Shown here piece after piece: positions 44,776 through 57,417 of a stretch of DNA of 64,000 bases. The notes beneath the pieces are model-generated. The model was not told the origin of the DNA and made no database searches. It saw only the letters and a list, made by a program, of their open reading frames with translations. Where the stretch lies: positions 1,127,637 through 1,191,636 of the forward strand of contig BCIM01000003.1 of the NCBI GenBank assembly GCA_039545315.1, read 5' to 3'. Source of the DNA: Kondoa malvinella. Taxonomy: Eukaryota; Basidiomycota; Agaricostilbomycetes; Agaricostilbales; Kondoaceae. The position numbers and the translations under genes are program-made. How positions within the stretch are numbered: the stretch's first letter is position 1; each line of letters opens with the position of its first letter.

Positions 44776-46490
44776 ATGTCTACATCTGCTCAACCTTTGC
44801 GAATCGCGATCATTGGCGGTGGGCTTGGAGGCCTTACGCTAGCTCTCACTCTTGCGCGCGAAAAGGGTGCCAATATCCAAGTCACGATCTACGAAGCCGC
44901 TGCTGCCTTCGCCGAGATTGGAGCTGGGATATCAATAGGCAGGAATGCGTGGCATGTCTTCGACTTGCTTGGACTGAGCGAAGCGTATGCTGCTATAGCG
45001 GATTTCAGCGAAGACCAAGTCGGCTCCAAGGATGTGTTCTTTGAATGGTAAGCCATAGCTTCTGACTTGGATTGCGTTGGGCTGACGCTGAAGTAGGCGC
45101 CAATGGGACACGAACAAGGCTATCGGTCAGGTAATTACCTAGCTGTCTGCTTGATTCGCATTGCTCAAGCGCGTTACAATAATAGACACTGGAGAAGAGG
45201 CATTCATATGTCCATCGAGCAAGACTCCTCGACCTGATCTTGGCTGCTGTACCCAAATCAGTCGACAGAAAGTTCAAGAAACGGCTCAGCTCGTTTGAAC
45301 AAACACAAGAAGGTGTCGACATGCACTTCGAGGACGGGACAAGTGCTACAGCAGACTGCGTTATTGGATGTAAGTTGGATATGATCATACGTCGGCTGAT
45401 GGCTAAAGCTCTAACGAGGTGATGGGATCAAGAGCGCGTTGCGAAGTGCTCTACATCCGCCAGCTGAGAATGGCGCAGGCGTTATCCGATATAGTGGCTC
45501 ATACGGTAATTCAGCAGCATCTGCGGTATCAAAGATTTCTTGGCTCATATCAGCGCTTGTGACTGTTCCAGCGTATCGAGGCTTGATCGACGCAAAACCT
45601 TTGGTAGAAGCTGGGTACAAGAACCTGGATCTTCCGAGAATGTATCTTGGGCCGTCTAAACATATGTCCGTTGCCTCCTAGAGCTCGTTGAGGTGCTGCA
45701 TCTGACTATGCTTCAGTCTTTCCTTTTCCCTTGATCGCGGCAAGACAGTCAATGTCGTCGCCTTCGCAAGCGATCGATCACTACCTTATGACGAGCGCAA
45801 GTGGGAAGGTCACCCTAGACTTCATTCAGAAGAATCACCGGCGCCATGGGTCATACCTGTTGATCAGAAACTCATGCTGGAAGATTTCGAAGGCTGGAAT
45901 GAGGAAGTTCAGGTCATCCTGCAACATATTCCGAAGCCGACATGCTGGAGTATGCATGAATTGACAAACCTGAATCAATGGGCGTTTGACAAGATCGCTT
46001 TGATGGGCGACGCTGCCTCTGCTACTACACCTCACCAGGGTCAGTCAATTATAAATTATATCAGACTATGCTGATGGGTTTTTGGTACAGGTTCTGGCGC
46101 ATCTCAAGCTCTCGAATCGGGATATGTACTGGGCAAGCTGTTAGCAATGCCAGGATGTACAAGAGATACAGTTGCAGAGTACCTGAAGGTATACGAAGCT
46201 GTTCGAAAGGAGAGACACGATAAGGTAAAGGACACTAGGTATGTCGTTCCGTTGATTTGCGATCAAGACCTGACAACATTGGTAGCCGGGAATTTGGAGA
46301 AGTGCTAGAACTATGCGGTTATGGAACAGTGAAGCCTGTGATTGGCAAACCTCTGGCGCATGATCAAAGCGAGCAAGGGTGGCAGGACTTGGCCGATGAG
46401 CTGTCTCATCGATGCGATTGGATCTTCGACGGAGAAGTAGAGGACGCAGTGAAGGAAGCTCAGGTGCTATTGAAGCAAAAGGGATTGTAA
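44776..46490 (+). CDS. FAD-dependent aromatic monooxygenase (salicylate hydroxylase-like)
   Basis: Class A flavin monooxygenase that would hydroxylate an aromatic or polyketide-like substrate using NAD(P)H and O2. ATG 44776 gives MSTSAQPLRIAIIGGGLGGL, the FAD dinucleotide site, then IYEAAAAFAEIGAGISIGRN, the GAGI sequence typical of salicylate-hydroxylase relatives. Exons continue HRARLLDLIL (NADPH/FAD region), FEDGTSATADCVIG and ADGIKSALR (the GD/DG motif region), SPWVIPVDQKLMLEDFEGWN, then the second FAD motif KIALMGDAASATTPHQGSGA with SQALESGYVLGKLL. In many relatives the position after GDAA is His; here it is Ser. The C-terminus is helical. About seven introns. The substrate cannot be told from sequence. 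The stop is 33 bp from the convergent UBA2 stop. Confidence 0.9.
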
Positions 46491-46523
46491 ATTTGTAAAT
46501 CAATGTACATTTTGGGAGTTGGA

Positions 46524-48669
46524 TTAATCGATATCGATAACTCCATCGTCTGCGTCGTCTTCGATGGTAACGACTCCATTCGCATCCGCTTTAAGCTTCT
46601 TGCTGTCTTGCCCGCCTTCGAGTTCTGCTTCGTCTGCTTTTCGCTTGCGGCCAGCAATAGCAGTCGGGTCGGCAGCCGGTTCTGGTGCTGCTTCTGGCAA
46701 GGGCGCAGGCTTCTCTGGAATCTTTGGTACTGCATGAGGGATGTTGTAGGCTTTTTGCGAGTCGGGCGAAATTCTGCATGTCGTCAACGCTGCGCAAACT
46801 TCATTCAAGTTTAAAGACTCACTGAGATAGCAAAAAGACCACGCTGGCTAAATCTCCATCCTCATCGGCAACAGTAAGCATTGTCCCTGCATCCAGACCC
46901 AACTCTCCAAAAGTCTTTTCGGCATTGTCGTCGAAATCCGGGTCGAACAACAACCGACTTCCTTCAACCAAGCTCACATCTCCTGAGAAGCCCACCTTGT
47001 CCTTGACGACTTCTTCGACAAAGGTAGATAACGTCAACTTGCCGGCGTCCACTTCGAGCGAGACATAAGGTGTACGGCAGACAGCGCAATGCGGGTTCGG
47101 TTTAGCGATGTTTGTAGTTGAGATGGCTTTCTCGTTGGTGCGCGCTACCCAAACCAGCTTGGTCGAGTTCCACTTATTGGCCAAAGCTTTGAGCGCTTGC
47201 AAGACCAGTAGACCTGCTACGATGGCATTGGTAGTCGCAATGGCAGGGATGATGTTGCCGGCCATTTCTGCTCGATATTAGCAAGACACTAGGTGCAGGA
47301 AACGAGGACATACGTTTGACAACGAAACGAGTCTTTGACGGGATGCCAAAGATATGCGCCCGAAGGTTCGCAGCGGCCGTAGCGAAATCAAGCGCATCGT
47401 CATCATCTTTATCCCATTCGAGAGGATCGTCCGGTTTCTTCACTATACGAGCGACTAAGCGCTTCAAAGCATCATTGAAGAGTTCGAAAGAGTCTTGTAG
47501 GGAGAGGTGACGCTGGTCTTTGATTGTACCGGCTGCGTGCGAAGTTGAGGATGAAGGATTTTTGGCAGCTGCTTCCGCTAGATCGTCGTAGGAAAGAGGA
47601 GTGGGCTTGTTGCGGTGCTTCCACATGTCTTCCATCATCAGTAGGCGTTCAATGTCTTGTTTGAACACCTAATGCAAGCTCAGTAAGACCTAGAAGGAAC
47701 GGCAGCTGAGGCTTACTTTGTCGAAAACTCGCTTGGCTGAACCTGACTCATTCATTGTCGAGCGAATCTCCTTGATCGCAGCAGTTTCTTTGCCTAGTTC
47801 AGCCAATTCGGTAGCTGTACGGCGATTTAATGAATCTTGAGGAAACGAAAGCCAATTCAGTAAACACACCATTCTCTCCCTGAGCAGCAGCTTTCTCCAT
47901 CTCTTCCTTAGCAGCCGTCTCATCCTCTTCGGCACCAAACAATTGAGGAAAGAGGAAGCTTTTTGCCCAAACAATGCAATGAATTGGCGTGCTAGGTGTG
48001 CTTCTGATAGTGCAAACGGGAAAGCCTTTGGGCACAGGCTTGCCAGAGCAGTCGTAGCATTCAGTCTCGTCCTTTTTGATAGGTTGTGTCTGGCCCGAGT
48101 ATCCAGCAGTGCCAGATTCGATGAGAGGTACATCCGCGGCCATGCACATCTTGTTGACGTGTCTTCGGGCGTCCATGTTATCTAGAGCATTCATGACGAT
48201 ATCAAACTGCTTGAAGTAGGCTACATTGAAGCGAGCTTCTTTGATGTTGGCGTGCAACGCGTTGATAGACACATCCGGGTTGAAGTTGTGCGCCGTTTCT
48301 TTCGCGACAATAGCTTTAGGCCTCTTGACGTGCTGCTTGGAAAAGAGGAATTGTCTGTTTAAATTCGACAAGTCGATAGTATCCAGGTCAATCTGCTCAA
48401 ATGCCTAAGTGTTTTGCTGTTGAACGAGCAGCTCTCTCTCTCTCTTACGATCTCGATATTCTTGAATCCAGCAGTGACGACGTTCTTGAGAAGCTCGCAG
48501 CCTATTCCTCCTGCGCCAACAAGCAGGATCCGACTCGACTCGAGTTTCGAAAAAAGCTCTGGCTTCAAAATGCGTTTTGCAAAGGTGCTAAAGGGCCCTT
48601 CTTATCAGATCTTTGGCTTCTCTTGGTCTGCCGTGGAAAGGCTCACTATCTTCCTTTCTCGCTGCTCAT
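46524..48669 (-). CDS. UBA2: SUMO-activating enzyme E1 catalytic subunit Uba2
   Basis: With Aos1 it adenylates SUMO and carries it as a thioester before transfer to Ubc9. ATG 48669 (MSSEKGRY) splices to [20 protein letters not shown], then the nucleotide loop [53 protein letters not shown], the zinc pair ECYDCSGKP, and the catalytic cysteine in [20 protein letters not shown] (about 47980-48020). Further on are the Uba2 cysteine-domain helices, [20 protein letters not shown], the second zinc pair CAVCRTPY, a ubiquitin-like fold ([11 protein letters not shown]) and a C-terminal basic nuclear signal ([11 protein letters not shown]). Order and length, about 630 residues, fit Uba2. A short last exon ends DGVIDID, resembling the acidic tail of yeast Uba2. 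Confidence 0.95.
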
Positions 48670-49555
48670 CGTTGGTGCTTGAGCTGCGTGTTGGCGTCAA
48701 GTTTGGAGCCGTGCCTATGCTGCCTCGAATCGTGTTTCTTCTCTGTCTATGTTCTATAGAAAAGCTTGCTCAGCTGTATCCCGTTCATGGTATTTGAGCT
48801 TTCCTTGCTCTTCACTTCAAGGTCGACCGAAGACTATCTTTCGTGAATTGATCCTGCTCTCTAAGTGGCCGTCAACATGAGAGGAAAAGCGAATATCGAG
48901 CGCTTCTCATCTAGATCAATTCCCTTCTCAAGCTTGGCGCGAATTACATCGAGAAATGATGGCAGCAGATGGTCTTGATTCAGATCAATTCAGATGACTT
49001 GTTCCGAAAGCAGTCGTGCGTTCCAGAGCACTCATGCGTTTGATATGTGTTGAAAGGAAGGCCCCTCTTGCAGAGAAACCTCTATCGGTGGCACATACCG
49101 CCGAATGACGCACAAGTCAGCCAACACGAGCTACAAGCTACTCTGATATGATGATCCCAACTTCACTCCTACCGGGAACAGACGAAGTCCTCATGCTCAA
49201 GCATACCCTACCAGAAGCACCAAAGGATGGCGAGCATCTTTGCGACTTGATCTGACTCTTGGATAGAGCTACTATGGCTCTGAGGGAGGATCTGCGAGCG
49301 GAAGAGGGCAGTGAACATCAGAAGGGTCTGACAAAGGCAACCATGGCTCAGCATGAGGTGGATCACAAGATTATCGAGGCTGTCAAAGACTCGATGCAAG
49401 TGTCATGCAGGAGGATCAGATTGGGCAATGCTGAATCGAATGCATGCCATACGTCTGTTGATCTGTCAAGCCAGAAGGCACACGCAGGCAGTGTAGCACC
49501 TGCAATTCCTTGTCGATCACTCGATCACTTGTTTGCTTGGACATCAACATCCAAA
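48670..49555. other. Intergenic region with an in-frame upstream reading frame
   Basis: About 890 bp upstream of the small mitochondrial-type gene. From ATG 49148 a 35-codon frame (MMIPTSLLPGTDEVLMLKHT...) ends in TGA 49253-49255. The same frame then stays open through the ATG at 49556. It may be a 5' leader with an upstream ORF, or part of a longer protein; see the finding. Nothing else is recognised. Confidence 0.35.
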
Positions 49556-50111
49556 ATGTTATCCGCCCTTCGACGACAGATACGATCGCCTGCTAAATAC
49601 ACCAGGCAATTCAGCAGATCGCCTGTCTCCCAGTATCAGGGCAAGGGCGACTCCTTTCCAGAGCGTGAGCTCACTAGTTGTATGACATAACGTCATGCTC
49701 AATCTGATCTCCCTGTGCAGGCGGAAGCGAGGATGGATCTGGTGCAGCTGTAGCTTTCCCGTCGAGCGTACCCAAGAAGCTCTCTGACTGTATCTTGCCC
49801 GTCAGACCGACGATATAGCGAATAGCGATGCTGCATACAACAGCGAAACGAATCCCGAAGCGGCAGCCAAGCAGATTGAGAAAGAGGTAAGCGTTTCTAT
49901 CATCGTGTGTACAAGCTCTAACACAACTTCTGCTCAGACGGGAGAAGACATGGGCAATTCAACACCCAACCCAGCGAATACTAGATCGTCTGTTGGTGAC
50001 GCCGCTCAAAGGCAGGATCTCCCTAGTGGTGCGACGCCAGACAATACGCGCAAGTCTGGAGGTTCAGGTAGTTTTGGCGCGAATCCATCGCCGACTCCAA
50101 AAGCAAAGTGA
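49556..50111 (+). CDS. Small mitochondrial-type hydrophilic protein
   Basis: Conserved-looking small protein with no known role. ATG 49556 gives MLSALRRQIRSPAKYTRQFS, Arg-rich with no acidic residue, a good mitochondrial presequence ending in RQFSRSP. The first intron joins SFPE to RGSEDGSGAA. A 56-nt intron (donor GTAGCT near 49751, ending CAG near 49807) gives TDDIANSDAAYNSETNPEAA then AKQIEKE. A last intron near 49887-49938 leads to TGEDMGNSTPNPANTRSSVG and the end PSPTPKAK. The mature part of about 110 residues is hydrophilic, Asn/Ser/Gly/Pro-rich and likely disordered. Fungi have many short mitochondrial proteins of this look. Skipping the middle intron would stop at TAG 49821-49823. The frame is also open upstream to TGA 49253. 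Confidence 0.62.
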
Positions 50112-50698
50112 TTACCACGATTTGGGCAATGTAAAGGCGCAAGTATCGCATGCATGTAAGATACCCTATCTATGACTGATTGCGCGAGACTGCTCCTCAA
50201 AACATTTCTCTGGCCTGTCGACTATTTCTTCTCCTTCTCTTCCACACTCTTACCTCTCAATACTCGTCCTCACTCGGTCATGTGCTGGCTGTCGTCAAGC
50301 AGTGCTTTGCTCATGGGAAGAGCACGGAGCTGGCTCCCGGAAGAGTACCGAGCATGCTACAAATGCTGCCAACAGCGCTTGATTTTTGAAAGACCATTTT
50401 GAGGCTGTTAGGGACGTTCACCTACATCACTAAAATCTGCTCAACTCTGGCGGTGAGGCAAGTCGCCAGCCGCTTGGCAGTCTGGATTGCTAAGTAGAGT
50501 GGTCCACTGGTCTTGAGCAAATGCTTCGTTTCAATGGGCTCGGTTTGAGCATTTGTGATGGTATAATACTTTGTGCTATAATTTGCATCACCCCTAGAGC
50601 TGCTGTAGCAAACAAATACTTTCGTGCATGACAACCTATTGACAAAGTTGCCTGTTGGCTCTCTTTGCTACCAACCGCCACGACCTGTTGCAGCAGCA
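50112..50698. other. Intergenic region upstream of SPT6
   Basis: About 590 bp containing the 3' UTR of the small mitochondrial-type gene and the SPT6 promoter. AT-rich TATAATACTTT and CTATAATTTGC near 50570-50590 could be promoter elements about 120 bp before the ATG. No gene was seen. Confidence 0.4.
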
Positions 50699-53600
50699 AT
50701 GGACGGCACAATCAATCCAATGGAGCTGGATGATCCTCAAAACACCGCTGCCCAGTCTCAACAGCAGCAGCAAGGAGGACAGAATGATTCTGAGGGTGAA
50801 GGAGATGATTTACGACCTGGAGCAGCGGATGGTCTGTCCCTCGCGTTTGTGACTGGTACAATTGTTGATATCTGTTCAGACTCGAGTCAAGAAGAGTCTG
50901 AGGACGATTCGGAAGCGGAAAGGCTCGTAAGAGAAGGTTTGTTGCATGTCTCATTGTATACACGCCTCTGGCTCTCATAGCTCTTCTATCACACCTTCGC
51001 CTATCTATGCTACTTCTAGCACTATGTACTTATGCTGGTTTGATGCAGGATTTATCGAGGATGACGACGCGGGAACCAAGAAGTCCAAGAAAAAGAAAAA
51101 GAAGCGCAAGCCTTGTACGTCTGCCTCTTGCACAGGCCTATACACGTCTAATATGGCCCATGGGATAGGTGCACAAGAGGAAGACATAGGCAACTTGGAC
51201 GACGATGATCTTGATTTGCTCGAACAAAACACTGGTCGCAAGTTTGACAGACCGAATAGACCACAGGAAGAGTCTACTGGTGGTTTGAAGCGATTGAGGA
51301 GGATTCGAGATGATAGTCCTGCTTCGGATGATTTGGATAGAGAGGATGAAGCGCCTAGGCAAAGGGAATCGAGAGGTGATGATTTGGACATTTTTGGTGA
51401 AGAAGACGATGAAGATGGCTATGGATATGAAGACAACATGGATGATTTCATCGAGATGGACCCGTTGGATGAAGATGAAGACGGAGGTCGACAAGCGAAG
51501 AGAAGACCTGCTCCTGCTGCCAAAGGCAACAATCGAAGGAGAGCCAACATGGGTGGAAAGACCGCTGCTGCTCTTATGGGCGGCCGAGGTGCTCTTCCCG
51601 GTGTATCGAAAGAAGCTTGGGAAGAGATCAGCGAGATCTTTGGTAATGGTGAAGACTATGCTTGGGCCATGGCTCCTCCTAGTACAGAGACTGCGCCTGA
51701 CGCTACTACTCTTCGTGATGTGAGCTATTGTCTGGATCTACTGACCGCGCTAACTGTGTGAATAGATCTTTGAACCATCTCAAATCGCGGAACGCATGTT
51801 AACTGACGCAGACGACAAGATTCGCGCAACCGATTCTCCCGAGCGCATTCAAATTCTCGCCAACGAATTGCCCAACAAAGAAGCTGGCTATGGACTCTCT
51901 CAGCCTCTTCTACTAGCTGAAGAACTCGAAGACGCTCGAGACTGGATATCATCCCGCATCGACCCACAACTTACCCAAAATTTCCTCACTCCCGATCTAT
52001 CAACTGGCCAATACCCTCGCGCACGTGAACACTTCCTCTCTGCTCTCCTTCAAGTGCTGAAAGAGATGCACCTCGAATTTCTCGAAGTACCCTTCATTTG
52101 GATGCATAGACGAGATTACCTCGTTTTCTCCGACCATGAAGGTTCAGCACCGGATCATTTACTCGACAGACCTCATTTATGGAAAGTTCAAACGTTGTCT
52201 TTCAAATACCGCGCTTTGTTGGATCGAAAGTCTGCGCTCCTGAACAAGTGGAATCGATTAGAGTTGGATCCATTGGAGGATAATGATTACTTCCATGAAT
52301 TGATTCATCGAGCTAATACGGTCGAAGAAGTTGTCGATGTTTCGGATTGGGTCAATACGCATTATGCTCCGATCATCAGACAAAAGAAGCAGGAAGCAGA
52401 TGCGATGAGAGAGGATGAGGAGCAGGATGTAATTGAGGAGGAAGAGATGGACGAAGAGGGCAATATGGTTGTCAGGCGAAGGACTATGCCAAAGAAGAAA
52501 AGTGGGAAACTCAAACAGTCTGCTAGGGAGAGTCGGTATGATCGTGCCAAAAAGACTATCATCAGCAAGATGGTCTCTGTAAGACTTATTGCCTGATTAT
52601 TCGTCTGAAGCTGATGCAAACATGCTTTGACAGCAAATTGCCATACCATCCCAGAGTTTGGCAGTTGCCTACGTTCGCCGCAATCTCGCAGCCACGATCG
52701 ACGATCCACCTGCACCTCCTGCGGAATTTGCGGAAGAGTACATTGTGGATGAGCTGTACCCCGATGCGTCGACTGTTCTTTCCAGTATGTTGATACGCGA
52801 ATTGCCCAGAGACCTCAGCTGACATGGGTCTGCAGCCGCTAAAATGATGCTCGTTACTGAAATCGTCAAGGACCCTTACATCAAGATGGAGTTCCGCCGC
52901 GTCTTTAGAGAGAAGGGTGTTGTATCGGTCAAGCCGACAGACAAGGGACAGCTCAAGATTGATCAGCTGCACACGTTCTATGTATGCCTATCGCTTTTCT
53001 GCTGGTGCATTACTGATCAGCAATATTGGACTTGTACAGGCCTTCAAGTACTTGACCGAAAAGCCAGTGTCGACCTTCTCTGGCCAATCACTTTTCCTTT
53101 GCATCTTGGCCGCCGAGACAGACGGTCTAATCGAAGTCAAGGTACACCTTCCCGCCAGCGAAATAAATAACATTAGCAATCAGCTGGAGCGCATCTACCT
53201 ATCCGACTTGACAAGTGATGTAGCACGAGAATGGAACGACCTTCGATCAGAAGTCTTAGACATTGCTATCAACCAACATCTCGCACCTAGTGCTGCTCAA
53301 TGGCTTCGAGACACACTTCAAGAGGATGCCGAAGACCATGTTGGATCTCGTTGTGGCCAGAAGCTAGAAGAGAGGATCGAGACTGCTCCATTCAGAGGTC
53401 ACCGGATGCAGCTTGGACAAACTCCAGGCATCGTTGCTATCTCCAATGGCGCTGGTGATCCGATGATAGACTCGACCTACGTTGTTTGGATGGACAATGA
53501 AGGTCGATTCCGCGAACATCTCAAGCTTGATTCTCTTCGACAACCGCCGGCACATGGCAATATGAACAACGAGAAAGCCGATGCGTGCCGTGAACAGCTT

Positions 53601-56029
53601 GCTGACTTCCTCAAGAAAGTCTCGCCGGATGCTGTTGTCGTTGGTGGAACAAGCTCGCGAACCTTTGATCTCTATCAAGACATCTTGTCGATCACAGACA
53701 AGACCACCAATGCAAAGATTGTCGATCCGAACCCTCCTGTTGAAGAATACGGCGAGCCAAAGCTGCCTATATTATTCGTCAACGATTCTGCAGCAAGACT
53801 ATATCAGCATTCCAAGCGTGGAAGTGAAGAGTTGCCAGATCTACCGTTAGTAGCCAGGTACTGTGTCGGTATAGCGCGCTTTGCTCAGAGTCCGGTCAAC
53901 GAATATGCTGCCCTTGGCAATGATGCGGTCTCTCTGACCTACGATTCGGATCAACGCTATGTGCGTGTGCTCATCTGCGTTTGTTGTGCAAGCTGATTAT
54001 TGCGGCAGCTCAACGTGGACAAGCTCCGACCATGCCTTGAGCGAGCTCTGGTGAACGTCATCAACTACATTGGTGTCGATATCAACAAGGCAGTGCGGAA
54101 CCCTTACTATGCTCGAATGCTACCTTTCGTCTCCGGTCTTGGGCCTCGTAAAGCTCAGCAACTACTTCAAGATGTTCGCAACAATGTAAGCCTCCTGCTA
54201 GTCGAGAAAATTCACGCTGAAGGCGATTCCAGGGCGGCACTTTGGTGGTTCGAAGCGACCTGGTCACTCGCCAAATACTTCAACCACACATATTCATGAA
54301 CGCTTCTGCTTTCTTGCGAATCTCACAAGATTATGTCAAGACTGCTCGAAGAGATAGAGGAGAAGATGGACCAGACATTCTCGATAGCACGCGCATCCAC
54401 TCAGAAGATTACGAGATCGCTCGAAAGATGGCTGCCGACGCCGAAGAATTGGATGAAGAAGATATCGCAGCTCTAGAACACCCGTCTGACATTGTCAACC
54501 AGCTGATGACCTCGCATCCTCAGAAATTGCTCGAACTCCGACTGGACGATTTCGCTGTCGAATTGCAAAAGCTTATGGGTCTGCCCAAACGGTTAACCCT
54601 CTACCTGATCCGTGAAGAGCTTCAGCGGCCATTCGGCGAAAACAGACCCGAGTTCCGACGCTTGACCGACGTCGAAGTCTTCTTCATGCTCACAGGCGAA
54701 ACAACGCAGACGATAGCAGAAGGTCTTGTCGTGCCAGTCAGGATTGAACGCTACTTTCCAGACAAGCAAGTTGCTCTCCGAGTTCGCCTTGATTCTGGTG
54801 TGCGAGGTTTTATCGAGAGCGGACGTGTCACCGACAGGGCAGATGGTCAGACCGCAGGCTACTTACCAAACCATGTCATTCGCGCTCTGGTCATCGGCAT
54901 TAATTACAAAGAATTCCAGATCGAGCTCGATTGTCGAACAAAATTAGTGAAAGAAGCAGAGCAGAACGATGCAACCAAGACACGGCGGACAAAACCAGAC
55001 GCTTACTTTAATGAAATGCAAGCAGCCATTGACCGTGCTGCCGCAGACGCGAAGAAACAGAAAGCCTCCACCCGACCGAAGCGTCTGATAGGCCATCCCA
55101 ACTTTCACAACTTCAGTGCCGGTCAAGCAGAACATTATCTGTTTGGTCAGCCGCGTGGTGAATGCGTTATTCGCCCATCGTCAAGAGGTCCAGATCATTT
55201 GGCCTGCACGTGGAAGGTCTTGGATGGTATCTATCAGCACTTGGGTGCGGTCGCATGCTCTGCGTCCAGTTCGCTGCTGATTACCCTTCTTGTTGTACTA
55301 CAGACGTGCTCGAGCTGGACAAGCCTAATGACTTTGCCCTTGGTCGCCAGCTCCGAATCGGAAAGCACTCGTACTCTGATCTCGACAACTTGATCACCGC
55401 ACATGTCCGCGGTCTAGGCCGTCAAGTGGATGCCATGGTTGCACACGACAAGTTCAAGGGGACGGAAGAAGAAACAGTTACATTCATGCGAAATTTCCAG
55501 ATGGCTCATCCAGAACAATCAATCTATGCTTTCGCCATCGACAGGAAGACTGCTGGACAATTCAGCCTCATGTTCATTCCTCAGAAGGGTATGCAGCCGA
55601 GGTAAATCACCTCCAATACCTTTGATAGAATCATGCTCATTCTTGCTCAATAGGTCGTGGGTATGCTAGAGAAACACTGCTAGCCGTAACGTCTCTAATA
55701 TTGTCTTCTGCCTCTAGCCTGTCAAGATTCGTCCAGAAGGCTTCGAGCTTTTCGGAACAGAACTACCAGCTATGGCCGAATTGTGCAATGCCTTCAAGAT
55801 CCAAATTCGCAATATGTCTACAGGGCCGGTGCCTCAAGGGAAAACGCCGGGCTATGGCACAGCATATGGTCAGACACCTCAACACATTGCTTCTCGGACA
55901 CCTCAGTATGTCCCTGGCTCCGGTCGAACACCCAAGTACGTCGTCTGCATTGCCTTTCTTCGTCTGTGTTTATGTTGCTGTAGTCCTTTGGGAGGTCGTA
56001 CACCTCAACCAAGTGTTATGTCTCGGTGA
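50699..56029 (+). CDS. SPT6: Transcription elongation factor and histone chaperone Spt6
   Basis: Travels with RNA polymerase II and reassembles nucleosomes. ATG 50699 (MDGTINPMELDDPQN) starts a long acidic N-terminus with GEEDDEDGYGYEDNMDDFIE and a basic KKSKKKKKKRKP patch. The Tex-like core follows: EIFGNGEDYAWAM, ILANELPNKEAG, VPFIWMHRRDYLVF, LKQSARESRYDRAK. A RuvC/YqgF-like fold lies near 53400-53840 (DSTYVVWMDNEGRFREHLKL, VVVGGTSSRTFDLY), then helix-hairpin-helix (LPFVSGLGPRKAQQLLQDVR, about 54115-54180), an S1 domain (VPVRIERYFPDKQVALRVRL, about 54730) and the tandem SH2 (IGHPNFHNFSAGQAEHYLFG, GECVIRPSSRGPDHLACTW, about 55090-55740) that binds the phosphorylated Rpb1 linker. The C-terminus is Gly/Thr/Pro-rich with RTPQ-type repeats (GQTPQHIASRTPQYVP). 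Roughly 11 introns. This is the largest gene in the window. Confidence 0.96.
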
Positions 56030-56345
56030 TTTTGTATTGTATTCTTGAATTTGGGATCAAATGTACCACAACAACGTGTCATGTAACATATCCTCTCCAT
56101 TCTGTGCATCACGCATTCTTAAGGTTGCCGAGCCTCAGCCTGAGCTCCGTCAGCATTTCGGACATAACGTTTATTCCATACATCAGTCATCAAGGTCATC
56201 GGTCATGTGTCCAAGCCTGGTGTTCCCTTGCTCTCATACCACCTTGTACAATCTTCTTTTTGCTGTCTGCCAACTGTTTGTCTTCGCCTGTCACGCTACA
56301 GCCCTCCAATCGCTGAGCACTGTTCTCCGCCAGACAGCTCGTACC
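56030..56345. other. SPT6-GST spacer
   Basis: About 316 bp of 3' UTR and promoter sequence, pyrimidine-rich toward the GST start. The GST frame is open upstream to about 56061 but shows no conserved residues. Confidence 0.4.
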
Positions 56346-57417
56346 ATGTCCCAAGATAAGCCCATCACCCTCTACACGCACAAGGGCGGACCAAACGGAT
56401 GGAAGGTATGTGGGCTTGGGAGAAGCGCGGGGGAAGTGAGCACTCTGGCTGCGGTTAATGCGGTTATGACGTTTCGCTTCTCACCTCGTCTCGCCTTTCG
56501 CAGACCACGCAATGTCTGACGCGTGAATTCAGGTCGAAGCGGTCTTGAATGAGCTTGGCCTCACCTTTGAGCGAAAGTTCCTTGACTTCCAGTCAGGTCA
56601 ACACAAGGCTGAAGACCACACCTCCCTAAACCCTGTAAGTCCATCAATTACTGCAGGGCATTGGCTAAGGCGTTGAATAGAACGGTCGCATCCCTACTAT
56701 TGTTGATGGCTCGACGACTCTTTGGGAGTCTAATGCGATCTTCTGCTATTTGACTGACAAGTATGACAAAGAGCGCAAGATCTCTGCCAAGGACGAATCC
56801 GAGCGAGCTTTGATCAACCAATGGCTGTTCTTCCAAGCTTCTGGTCACGGAGTCATGTTTGGACAGGCAGCTTGGTTCACACACTTCCACAGCAAGTTCT
56901 CTTTCGCTGCTGATTACTATCGCTGAATCTGCTTAGGCGAGAAGCTCCCCAGCGCCATCGAGCGTTATCAGAACGAAGTCAACAGAGTTCTTGGCGTCCT
57001 TGAGTCTGTCCTGTCAAAGCAGGAATGGCTAGTATGTCCACTCCTCTTGTGCATTTGTGCGGACATCGCTTACCTATTGTTCAGGTCGGTGGACGTTGCA
57101 CTATCGCTGACATTGCCTTTTACCAATGGTCAGTCAGGCATCCATCTGCTCATACTGCCTATTGACAAGCTTTTAGGAACGCTGGCCTCGGCTTCGTGCA
57201 ACAGAAAGAAGGGTTCAACTTTGAGAAGGATTACCCAGCTGTATTCAAGTAAGCCGCATCTATCCAATGTGTATAACACCTGCTTATTCTTTGCAGATGG
57301 CACACCAAGATTGGCGAGCTTCCAGGTCAGCTAGCCCCGCACTGATCTGATGAACGCCGCCGATGCTCTTCTCCAGGTGTTGCCAAAGCGCAAAAGGACA
57401 AGGCTGCTGCTGCATAA
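56346..57417 (+). CDS. Glutathione S-transferase (fungal Ure2/Gtt-like)
   Basis: Cytosolic enzyme that conjugates or reduces with glutathione. ATG 56346 gives MSQDKPITLYTHKGGPNGWK, the thioredoxin-fold start. After an intron it reads VEAVLNELGLTFERKFLDFQ, and then NGRIPTIVDGSTTLWESNAI (cis-Pro and the glutathione-binding ES pair) with FCYLTDKYDK. The helical C-terminal domain contains ERALINQWLFFQASGHGVMF, LPSAIERYQNEVNRVLGVLE, VGGRCTIADIAFYQW (the N-capping D of helix alpha6) and the end WHTKIGELPGVAKAQKD. Pattern and length of about 220 residues match fungal Ure2p-like GSTs such as UreA/GstA. About seven short introns. The typical Tyr/Ser/Cys catalytic residue is not obvious in this group. 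Prion-type Asn-rich extension of yeast Ure2 is absent. Confidence 0.92.

Noticed and set aside
55162..55605. A separate gene starting inside the SPT6 SH2 region
   Set aside because: It is simply the next SPT6 exon; splicing the short intron joins the two halves of the tandem SH2.
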